Shown: positions 43,750-51,210 of the stretch, piece after piece
How positions within the stretch are numbered: the stretch's first letter is position 1
Layout: each line of letters starts with the position of its first letter
From: Mesorhizobium caraganae
Lineage (GTDB): Bacteria > Pseudomonadota > Alphaproteobacteria > Rhizobiales > Rhizobiaceae
Reading direction: 5' to 3'
NCBI RefSeq assembly: GCF_016836705.1
Contig: NZ_JAFCGY010000012.1
Coordinates: 1 to 64,000 of the forward strand
DNA: 64,000 bases
The notes under the pieces: generated by a model
Databases searched by the model: none
Told to the model about the DNA's origin: nothing
What the model saw: the letters and a program-made list of their open reading frames with translations, nothing else
Program-made: the position numbers and the translations under genes

Positions 43750-44603
43750 AGTATCTGGAGGGGGCTATCGGCAAAGGGCAAGAGGCAGATGTGCACCGCG
43801 CGGGCGAAGCGATAGTAGCACCGCTGCGCAAACGACGACTCAGCGGCGAACTCTACGAGCGCGACCCGAAGGTAGAAGCGTTCATCGCCGGACTGGCGAT
43901 CGTGTCGCGCGACGAGCTGATCGCCAGGGCTGCAATCACAAAGCGCTCCGATCCGCGCTACATTCCCAGCGAATGTCTCGTCTATTTCATCCGCGCAAGC
44001 CGCCGAGACAATGGCGAAACTTGGTTCGAGCGCCTCTATCGGACCCTGACCGAACGGGTGCTGCGCAGTCTGCTCAAGTCGGGAAGCTCTAATGGCAAGA
44101 CCGAATCGCTGACACGCGGGGCCGTGCGCGACAAGGTGTTTGGCCGATTTGTCGAGCTCATCTCGGCGGATCGCGCCACCTATGTCGACAAGCTGGACTA
44201 CTTCGAGGTGCGCTTCGAGGGCGCGCTCGCGAGCCTGCGGCGCGACGCGCAAGAGCAGGCCTGGCGCGACGAGAACCGTTCCCGACCGCTCGAATACGAC
44301 GAGGACAGCGGTGAGCTGTCGCCGGAGGTCGAGGCGGCCGCAGGAGCCCACGACCCTTTCGCCGCGTCTGATTTCGAGGATCCGGCTTACCGGTCGCGCT
44401 TCGATGCAGCGATTGCGGCTCTACCGACAGAACAAAGCAGGATCATTCACATGCTGAGACAGGGCTTCCCCATCGACTCCAAGGAGCCAGACGTCATGAC
44501 CATTGCCAAGGCCTTAGGCCGCTCCGAAAAGACAGTCCGAACCTATCGTGACAAGGCCTTCGCCGCTCTACGGGCCGCCATGGCCGATGGAGAACAGCGG
44601 TGA
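43746..44603 (+). CDS. Sigma-70-like factor
   Basis: A 285-residue protein with an RNA polymerase sigma-like layout. A helical N-terminal region (FERLYRTLTERVLRSLL, then VFGRFVELISADRATYVDKL, resembling region 2) is followed by an acidic linker. Region 4 has AIAALPTEQSRIIHMLRQGF and the helix-turn-helix MTIAKALGRSEKTVRTYRDK AFAALRA split across the recognition helix. It is coupled to abiEii upstream (ATGA) and to the next gene (GTGA). It may transcribe a dedicated promoter in this island, or act as a helix-turn-helix regulator. No anti-sigma domain is recognised next to it. Confidence 0.72.
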   Translation: MKYLEGAIGKGQEADVHRAGEAIVAPLRKRRLSGELYERDPKVEAFIAGLAIVSRDELIARAAITKRSDPRYIPSECLVYFIRASRRDNGETWFERLYRTLTERVLRSLLKSGSSNGKTESLTRGAVRDKVFGRFVELISADRATYVDKLDYFEVRFEGALASLRRDAQEQAWRDENRSRPLEYDEDSGELSPEVEAAAGAHDPFAASDFEDPAYRSRFDAAIAALPTEQSRIIHMLRQGFPIDSKEPDVMTIAKALGRSEKTVRTYRDKAFAALRAAMADGEQR

Positions 44604-45178
44604 GTCCCGCCGGCGAACGTCCATCCCGCGAGTCCGTTCTCGACGCGTTCGCGGTCGAAAGCGAGCCTGGCCAGTCGACCTTGGAACGCTATCTGCGGCT
44701 TTACCCAGAATATGCCGGGGAGCTCGTCGACCTCTCGCGCGAGCTCAGCCGAGAAGTCTACAACGACGACGCGCCGCTGTCCTCCGCCGATCAGGCCCTC
44801 ATCGACGCTGCCTGGTCGCAATACGCGGCGGCCATGCCGACGCCGACGCCCGACCCCTTCGCGGCGCTGACGGTCGATAATTGGCGTGCTGTGGCCCAGC
44901 GTCTGGACGTGCCTCGGCAGGTCGTGACCGCGCTTCGCGAGCGACGGATTTTGCTCGTCAGTATCCCGCGACGATTTCTCGGGACGTTGGCCGAGGCGGT
45001 GAGCAGCTCAGTCGCGCAGTTGGAATTGTCTTGGATCCCGGCGCACGCAGCTGCCGCGCGCAGCTATAAGGCCGACGGCAAGCCGATCGTCGGCGAGCAG
45101 GTCACCTTCGAGCAAGTGCTGATCGACGCCGGCGTCCCCGCCGAGAAGCGCGCCCGGTTGTTGGCGGAGACGGATTGA
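44600..45178 (+). CDS. Uncharacterised protein between sigma-like and ImmA-helicase genes
   Basis: A 192-residue protein starting with GTG at 44600 (GTGA overlap). SRESVLDAFAVESEPGQSTL and RYLRLYPEYAGELVDLSREL form an amphipathic helical N-terminus; the middle has VAQRLDVPRQVVTALRERRI, a helix-turn-helix-like segment; the C-terminus has KPIVGEQVTFEQVLIDAGVP. Proteins between a sigma factor and an ImmA-type protease are candidates for an anti-sigma or repressor cleaved by the protease, as ImmR is in ICEBs1. That is inference from order; no known family is recognised. Confidence 0.6.
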   Translation: MSPAGERPSRESVLDAFAVESEPGQSTLERYLRLYPEYAGELVDLSRELSREVYNDDAPLSSADQALIDAAWSQYAAAMPTPTPDPFAALTVDNWRAVAQRLDVPRQVVTALRERRILLVSIPRRFLGTLAEAVSSSVAQLELSWIPAHAAAARSYKADGKPIVGEQVTFEQVLIDAGVPAEKRARLLAETD

Positions 45179-45179
45179 T

Positions 45180-48100
45180 ATGGACAGCGTGGAGCTCGCC
45201 AGGCAAGTCGCCGCCGAGCTTCACGCTCGCCTTGTTGCATCCGGCTCCGATCCCTGGTCGCCCTATGACTTTGCCGTCGCCGGGGCCAAGCGACGGGGGA
45301 TCGATGTCGAACCAACAGCCGCTGGGGCCGCCGTCCTCAACGGTGGCCGTGCGACCTTCGTCGCCGCCGACGATCTGATCCTTCACGAGAGCGTGGGGTC
45401 GCCGTTCGAGCAAGCCTTCCTCGTCGCCCACGAGATTGGTCATGTCGAACTCGGCGACGATCCTGAGGGCCAGCCTGCGCCCACGATTGATCCCAGCCGC
45501 GCGGCCGAGCCTTCGCCTGTCGGAATGGATCGGGTTGTCGACTATGGCCGCAGGCAACGCCGTGAGGTCCAGATGGACCTGTTTGCGCGCGAGCTGCTGC
45601 TACCCCGCAACGTAGCGCGAGCGCTTCATTTGGAGGAAGGGCTCTCCGCGTCCGCTATTGCCGCGAAGCTCGGAGCGCCGTTGGAGGTCGTCGCGCAGCA
45701 ACTATTCGACGCTCTGCTGCTCCCGCCGGTGCCTCCCGCGACAGCTGCGACGCATGTCGAGCGGCCGCTGAATTCGCTGCAAGCCTCGGCGGCGGCACAT
45801 CGCGGCGAACCCTATCTGCTTGAGGCGGGTCCTGGGACGGGCAAGACGCAGACGTTGATCGCTCGCGTCGAAGGCCTTCTGGAAGAGGGTGTCGATCCGC
45901 GGCGCATCTTACTTCTGACCTTCTCGAACAAGGCGGCGGGCGAGATGGCGGAGCGGATCGCCCGCAAGCGGCCCGAGGCTGCTGCCGCGATGTGGATCGG
46001 CACGTTCCACGCATTCGGTCTCGATATCATCCGTCGTTTCCATGCAGAACTGGGCCTGCCGAAAGACCCGCGGATGATGGATCGGACCGAGGCGGTCGAG
46101 CTCCTCGAGGAGGAGTTCCCGCGCCTGAGGCTTATTCATTACCGCAATCTCTACGATCCGACCCAGATCATCGCCGACATGTTGGCCGCCGTCTCGAGGG
46201 CGAAAGACGAGGTAGTCGACGCCGAAACCTACGCCACGCTCGCCGACGCAATGCTTGCGAAAGCCGGGGACTCCGATACGCGCGAGGTCGCTGAACGCGC
46301 CGGCGAGGTGGCACGCGTCTACGCCGCCTATGAACAGCTCAAGCGCAACGCGCATTGTATTGATTTCGGCGATCTCGTCACTCTGCCGGTCCAGCTGCTT
46401 GAGACCGACGCGGCCATCCGCGCAACGCTACAGGCGCAATATGACCACGTCCTGGTGGATGAGTATCAGGACGTGAACCGCAGCAGTGTGCGCTTGCTGA
46501 GCGCGCTACGGAAAAATGGCCGCAATCTCTGGATGGTCGGCGATGCCAAGCAGTCGATCTATCGGTTTCGGGGCGCGTCGTCCTTCAACATGACCCGATT
46601 TGGCAAAGAGGACTTTCCTGGCGGCAAGCGCGGTCGGCTGAAGCGCAACTATCGTTCGGTGCCGGAGATCGTCGCCAGCTTCTCCGGCTTCGGGAACATG
46701 ATGCGCGCGGGCGACGCGGACAGCGGTCTCGAGGCGGATCGCGACGGCAATGGTCAAAAGCCCGAACTGCGCATCGTGCAGCGGGCTGAGCAGCAGCAAG
46801 TTGCTCTTGCAGACGCGATCGAGCAGCTTCGCAGTGAGGGCTTTGCCTACCGTGACCAGGCGGTCCTGTGCACCGGCAATGAGAAGCTGGCGACGATCGG
46901 GCAGGACCTCGAACGGCTCGGTGTACCCGTCCTGTTTCTGGGCAGCCTATTCGAGCGGGCCGAGGTCAAGGATCTCCTGGCCTTGCTCTCCGTCCTCGTC
47001 GATCGGCGCGCCATGGGCCTGCTGCGTATTGCGTGCTGGCCCGAATTCACAACTTCCTTTTCTGACGTGGCGGCGATCTTCGAGCACCTGCGGGCAGCCG
47101 AGCACCTCCCCGGCAGCTGGCTTCAGAACGTCGATGCAATGCCGAGCGTAAGCGACGCCGGCCGTCAGTCGCTCTCCAAGCTTGCGATCGCGCTCAGCGG
47201 CTTCGACCAGACAGCCTCGCCCTGGACCGTGCTCGCGACGCTGTTGCTCGATCGCACGCGCATCGCCGCGCGCTTTGGCGCGTCCGAGGACCTCGCCGAT
47301 CGCACGCGCGGCATCGCAATCTGGCAGTTTCTCAACTTCATGCGCGTTCAGCCGGCGGGCCGCGGACTGCCGATCACGCGCATGCTCGATCGTGTGCGCA
47401 GGCTTGTGCGCCTCGGTGACGATCGCGACCTGCGCCAATTGCCGGCGGCCGCTCAACATCTCGACGCCGTGCGTCTGATGACCATCCACGGCGCAAAGGG
47501 CCTCGAGTTCGGCGGTGTGCATATGCCGGGGCTCAACAGCGATACGATCCCGCGCACGCCGCCGGCGCCGCCATGTCCAGCGCTCGACGGCATGATTGCG
47601 GGCGCCGAAGGCAGCGCGCTCGAGGCATATCGCGCAGGGCAGGCAGAGGAGCAGGAATGCCTCTTCTACGTGGCACAGTCGCGCGCCCGCGATCGACTGA
47701 TCCTTTATGCGCCGACAGAGAAGAGCAACGGTCACAGTCGACCGCTTTCGCCATTCCTCGACCGCCTCGGGAGCGCCTTGACACGGCGCTCGGTTGTCCC
47801 AGCGCGGCCGCTTCCGGTGGCGGCGGAAGCGCGGGGAGTCGAATTGGTCGTCGAAGGGCGGTTGCGCTTCGGAGCCCCGCAAGTCGCTCTGTATGAATCC
47901 TGCCCACGCCGCTTTTTCTACACCCATATCCTGCACGTCGGTGGGCGCCGAACCACTACGGCCTTTATGCACTTGCACGAGGCGGTTCGCTCGGTAGTCG
48001 AGGCGGTGATCGCGTCGGACGTGCCTGTGACCGAGCAGGAACTCATTGATCGCACCGATACTGCGCTTGCCGGCGAGGGACTCGGGGAGCATGGCTATCG

Positions 48101-48581
48101 CGCTGAATTCCGCGATCTCGCATTGGCGATGCTGCGTTTCTTTCTGTCGGGCCGCGTAGGAGCGATCGCTGAGGCGCCGGTGGCGGTCAGTATCAACCTC
48201 GGCGGCGAAGAGATCCTCGTCGAGCCGGACGAGGTGTTGGTGCGGCCGGACGGTGTCCGTGCCGTGCGCCGCGTCCGCACGGGTCACATGCGATCGGCCG
48301 AGAGCAAGGATGTCGGCGCGGCGGCGCTGATCCTGGCGGTCAAACAGGCCTATCCCGGCGCTGTTGCGGAGCTCGTCCATCTCTCCGACGGCGAGGCATC
48401 CGAGCTCTCCCTCTCAGACCGCGAGTTGAAGGGACGCACGGACAAGCTTTCAAAATTTCTCGGCGACATGCGCGCTGGACGGTTCCCGGCCGAGGTCTCA
48501 TCGCGCACCTGCCCGAACTGCCCGGCCTTCTTCATCTGCGGACCGACACCCGACGGCCCCCTGCAAAAAAAGTTCGCCTGA
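45180..48581 (+). CDS. Fusion of ImmA/IrrE peptidase, UvrD helicase and Fe-S PD-(D/E)XK nuclease
   Basis: An 1133-residue three-part protein. An ImmA/IrrE metallopeptidase has FLVAHEIGHVELGD (HExxH at about 84-88) and the third-ligand helix QMDLFARELLLPRNVARAL (about 131-149). The UvrD/Rep helicase has Walker A AGPGTGKTQT near 217, LVDEYQDVNR (motif II), MVGDAKQSIYRFRGAS (motif III) and MTIHGAKGLEF (motif V region). A C-terminal nuclease domain has ALYESCPRRFFYTHIL near 903 and a final CPNCPAFFICG near 1113-1123; one Cys plus three spaced Cys is the AddB/Cas4-type iron-sulfur pattern. It starts one base after the previous stop. The protease fused to a helicase-nuclease suggests damage- or signal-triggered cleavage of a regulator. 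Confidence 0.85.
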   Translation: MDSVELARQVAAELHARLVASGSDPWSPYDFAVAGAKRRGIDVEPTAAGAAVLNGGRATFVAADDLILHESVGSPFEQAFLVAHEIGHVELGDDPEGQPAPTIDPSRAAEPSPVGMDRVVDYGRRQRREVQMDLFARELLLPRNVARALHLEEGLSASAIAAKLGAPLEVVAQQLFDALLLPPVPPATAATHVERPLNSLQASAAAHRGEPYLLEAGPGTGKTQTLIARVEGLLEEGVDPRRILLLTFSNKAAGEMAERIARKRPEAAAAMWIGTFHAFGLDIIRRFHAELGLPKDPRMMDRTEAVELLEEEFPRLRLIHYRNLYDPTQIIADMLAAVSRAKDEVVDAETYATLADAMLAKAGDSDTREVAERAGEVARVYAAYEQLKRNAHCIDFGDLVTLPVQLLETDAAIRATLQAQYDHVLVDEYQDVNRSSVRLLSALRKNGRNLWMVGDAKQSIYRFRGASSFNMTRFGKEDFPGGKRGRLKRNYRSVPEIVASFSGFGNMMRAGDADSGLEADRDGNGQKPELRIVQRAEQQQVALADAIEQLRSEGFAYRDQAVLCTGNEKLATIGQDLERLGVPVLFLGSLFERAEVKDLLALLSVLVDRRAMGLLRIACWPEFTTSFSDVAAIFEHLRAAEHLPGSWLQNVDAMPSVSDAGRQSLSKLAIALSGFDQTASPWTVLATLLLDRTRIAARFGASEDLADRTRGIAIWQFLNFMRVQPAGRGLPITRMLDRVRRLVRLGDDRDLRQLPAAAQHLDAVRLMTIHGAKGLEFGGVHMPGLNSDTIPRTPPAPPCPALDGMIAGAEGSALEAYRAGQAEEQECLFYVAQSRARDRLILYAPTEKSNGHSRPLSPFLDRLGSALTRRSVVPARPLPVAAEARGVELVVEGRLRFGAPQVALYESCPRRFFYTHILHVGGRRTTTAFMHLHEAVRSVVEAVIASDVPVTEQELIDRTDTALAGEGLGEHGYRAEFRDLALAMLRFFLSGRVGAIAEAPVAVSINLGGEEILVEPDEVLVRPDGVRAVRRVRTGHMRSAESKDVGAAALILAVKQAYPGAVAELVHLSDGEASELSLSDRELKGRTDKLSKFLGDMRAGRFPAEVSSRTCPNCPAFFICGPTPDGPLQKKFA

Positions 48582-48661
48582 CCTTACCGGTCGGCGAATC
48601 TCGATCCGATTGGACCCTTAGAGCCGTGGCCCCGCCTCGGCCCAACCTAAGGACCAATCGT

Positions 48662-49408
48662 ATGAACACTGAAGAACTTCTCGACTACGACGACGTCGGC
48701 GACGCCCTGCGCGAAGGGCGGTCGCTGCGTCCGGCGCGGGGGTATCGCTTCCTCCTCGCCCAGGGCGATCTCAACTTCCTGTCCCGCCAGGTGAGCGATC
48801 CCGTGCCGCTCGGCCGCCAGCTGCTCGAAGCCGCCGCTCTGGACCCTCAGGACGGCTACAGCCTCTTCGCGGTCCTGCCCTCGGGCGATTTTGAGGACGT
48901 GCGGCTGAACGAACCCTTCGACCTGCGCGAGCGCGGTGCCGAGCGCTTTGTCGCCTTCCTGACTGATCGCGACTTCAAGCTGACGCTCAACGACGACGAG
49001 CTGCGCTGGGGCAAGCCCGTCATCAGCGGGGCGGTGCTCTATGGCCTTGCGAAGCCCGGCGATGGCGAGGGCGTTTTCCTTGAGGTCCCCGGCGGCGAAG
49101 ACCGCTTGATCGAGCCTGGCGAGCTGATCGATCTGGCCGAGCCCGGCATCGAGCGGTTCATCACCGCGCGGCTGACGTTCGAGATCATCGTCAATTCGCG
49201 GCCGCGCAGGGTGAACGCCCGCACGGTGACGTTCGAACAGATCGTCCAGCTCGCCTTCCCGGGCCAGCACGAACCCAACGTCGTCTTCTCGATGACCTAC
49301 CGGCACGCGGCGTCGACGCCGCACGCCGGTGAGCTCGGCGCTGGCGGCTCTGTCGACGTCAAGAAGAAGGGGACCGTGTTCAATGTCACACGCACTGTTC
49401 AGTCTTAA
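48662..49408 (+). CDS. Multi-ubiquitin-like protein with three beta-grasp repeats
   Basis: A 248-residue protein with three ubiquitin-like (Multi_ubiq) repeats. Repeat 1, about 25-103, contains YRFLLAQGDLNFLSRQV and YSLFAVLPSGDFEDVRL. Repeat 2, about 104-180, contains FKLTLNDDELRWGKPVISG and GIERFITARLT. Repeat 3, about 180-245, contains FEIIVNSRPRRVNARTVTF and EPNVVFSMTYRHA. The protein ends VTRTVQS with no C-terminal Gly-Gly, so if it is conjugated or processed the site is not the classical tail. AAGGA precedes the ATG at 48662. It overlaps the E1-like gene by 26 bases, with DUF6527 behind, a known bacterial ubiquitin-like operon order. Confidence 0.85.
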   Translation: MNTEELLDYDDVGDALREGRSLRPARGYRFLLAQGDLNFLSRQVSDPVPLGRQLLEAAALDPQDGYSLFAVLPSGDFEDVRLNEPFDLRERGAERFVAFLTDRDFKLTLNDDELRWGKPVISGAVLYGLAKPGDGEGVFLEVPGGEDRLIEPGELIDLAEPGIERFITARLTFEIIVNSRPRRVNARTVTFEQIVQLAFPGQHEPNVVFSMTYRHAASTPHAGELGAGGSVDVKKKGTVFNVTRTVQS

Positions 49409-50555
49409 TCCGGACCTCAAGCGGCTGCGGGACGAGGGCTACTTCGTCCAGCAGCGCGGTGGGTATCTCGTCATGCGCGAGGTACCCTATGTCGATGCGC
49501 ACCGGCAATTGCGCATCGGCACCCTGATCTCCAGCCTCACGCTGGCCGGGGACCGGACGCGCAAGCCCGACACCCATGTCGCCCACTGGGATGGCGACTT
49601 CCCGTGTCAGGCCGATGGGTCGCCCATCCAGGGCATCGCGCACCAGACCGGCGCCTTCGATCTCGGCCATGGCCTGAAGGCGACGCATGCCTTCTCAAGC
49701 AAGCCGGCCGAGGGCTACACGGACTATCACCACAAGATGACCAGCTACGCCAACATCATCGCCGGTCCGGCCGCGGTGCTGAACCCCGGCACGACGGCCC
49801 GCACCATCCGAGAGCCTGAAGCGGAGGAGGACAGCGTCTTCAATTATGTCGAGACCGCCTCCGACCGTGTCGGGATCGGCGCCTTGGCTGAGCGGCTGGC
49901 CGGCGAGCGGGTTGCCATCATTGGCGTCGGCGGCACTGGCGGCTACATTCTGGACTTCGTCGCCAAGACGCCGGTTCGCGAGATCCGACTCTTCGACAGC
50001 GACGAATTCTTGACCCACAACGCGTTTCGGGCACCGGGCGCTCCGAGCCTGGAGGAACTGCGAGAGGCGCCAAAGAAAGTCGAATATCTGAAGGGTATCT
50101 ATAGCCGGATGCATCGCAACATTGTGGCGCATGATGTGGCGCTTGGCCCGGCCAACCTCGAGCTTCTCAACGGCGTCACCTTCGCGTTCCTGTCCCTCGA
50201 TGCCGGTGACGCGAAGCGGTTAATCGTGGAGAAGCTCGAGACGATTGGCGCTGCGTTCGTCGATGTCGGCATGGGCCTTGAGCTCGACGAAGGATCACTC
50301 GGCGGCATCCTACGGGTGACCGCCAGCACGCCTCAGAAGCGGGATCATATGCCTCAGCGTATTTCATTCGTCGGTGGCGGCGTGGAGGACATTTATGCGT
50401 CCAACATTCAGGTTGCGGATCTCAATGCCCTGAATGCTGTCCTCGCAGTCGTGAAGTGGAAGAAAATCCGCGGCTTCTACCGAGACCTCGAGCGCGAGCA
50501 TCACTGCACTTACACCACCGACGGCAACATGCTGATCAATGGGGATCTCGAATGA
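49383..50555 (+). CDS. ThiF/E1-like adenylyltransferase with N-terminal E2-like (DUF6791) domain
   Basis: A 390-residue protein. The N-terminal 150 residues (DUF6791-like) include THVAHWDGDFPCQADGSPI near 76-94, where the Pro-Cys after a His/Trp motif could be an E2-like active-site Cys, and YTDYHHKMTSYANII. The C-terminal ThiF/E1 Rossmann fold starts with VAIIGVGGTGGYILDFV near 177-193 (ATP-binding GxGGxG), then IRLFDSDEFLTHNAFRAPGA with the conserved Asp and Arg, and FVDVGMGLE. It should adenylate a ubiquitin-like C-terminus. It is coupled to the multi-ubiquitin gene and overlaps DUF6527 by ATGA. The E2 assignment is inference. Confidence 0.83.
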   Translation: MSHALFSLNPDLKRLRDEGYFVQQRGGYLVMREVPYVDAHRQLRIGTLISSLTLAGDRTRKPDTHVAHWDGDFPCQADGSPIQGIAHQTGAFDLGHGLKATHAFSSKPAEGYTDYHHKMTSYANIIAGPAAVLNPGTTARTIREPEAEEDSVFNYVETASDRVGIGALAERLAGERVAIIGVGGTGGYILDFVAKTPVREIRLFDSDEFLTHNAFRAPGAPSLEELREAPKKVEYLKGIYSRMHRNIVAHDVALGPANLELLNGVTFAFLSLDAGDAKRLIVEKLETIGAAFVDVGMGLELDEGSLGGILRVTASTPQKRDHMPQRISFVGGGVEDIYASNIQVADLNALNAVLAVVKWKKIRGFYRDLEREHHCTYTTDGNMLINGDLE

Positions 50556-50992
50556 TGCGGCACAAACGACTCGAGCATCGTTTCGTCGAACACATCCCCG
50601 AGCGCCTTGGGGCAGGCGTGCTGTATGTGTCGATGGAATATGCGACGTCGGCTCACAGCTGCTGCTGCGGCTGCGGCGAGGAAGTTGTCACGCCGTTCAC
50701 GCCGACGGATTGGAAGATGACGTTCGACGGCGAGACCATCTCGCTTCATCCGTCGATCGGCAATTGGACGCTGAAGTGCCGGTCACACTATGTGATCGAC
50801 CGCGACAAGGTGGTCGAAGCTGGCCCCTGGAGCGATGAGCAAGTCGAAGCCGAGCGTCGCCGTGATCGCGCCGCCAAAGCTCGTTTCTACGGGCAATCGC
50901 CAAATGCCGCACCTCCTGCTCAGCCCGCGCTCCCAAAGGCCACATCAGGCTTCTGGCGGCGTCTCTGGAGCCGCATAGCCGGTCGGTTGTAA
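50552..50992 (+). CDS. DUF6527 zinc-binding protein
   Basis: A 146-residue protein. HSCCCGCGEEVVTPFTPTDW (about 33-52) and WTLKCRSHYVIDRDKV (about 70-85) give a Cys-rich zinc site of the DUF6527 type, regularly encoded next to bacterial multi-ubiquitin and E1-like genes. The C-terminus is basic with FWRRLWSRIAGRL, possibly an amphipathic helix. It starts at ATG 50552 overlapping the E1 stop. A role as substrate adaptor or E3-like factor is possible but not established. 50993-51210 after it is non-coding and holds the leader of the next operon. Confidence 0.78.
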   Translation: MMRHKRLEHRFVEHIPERLGAGVLYVSMEYATSAHSCCCGCGEEVVTPFTPTDWKMTFDGETISLHPSIGNWTLKCRSHYVIDRDKVVEAGPWSDEQVEAERRRDRAAKARFYGQSPNAAPPAQPALPKATSGFWRRLWSRIAGRL

Positions 50993-51210
50993 CGATAAAC
51001 TGTGGACTACATTCCATCGGAAGCATCCCGCCCGGCATTCTACTGTCTACTGCTTTTTAGGCCCATACGAATCAGTCCGACAGTCTTCCCACAAAGTAGC
51101 CCGCCAAGAACCGCCCCGCCGCAACAGTGAGGCGCTCGCTAAGCGGGGCAGCACTGGCTCTCTGAGCCGGCGCCCAAATAAGAGCTAACCTCGAAAGGAG
51201 GGAAACCAGC

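Noticed and set aside
46947..48380. A 477-codon minus-strand frame
   Set aside because: Antisense to the ImmA-UvrD-nuclease gene, with no recognisable motifs or start signal.
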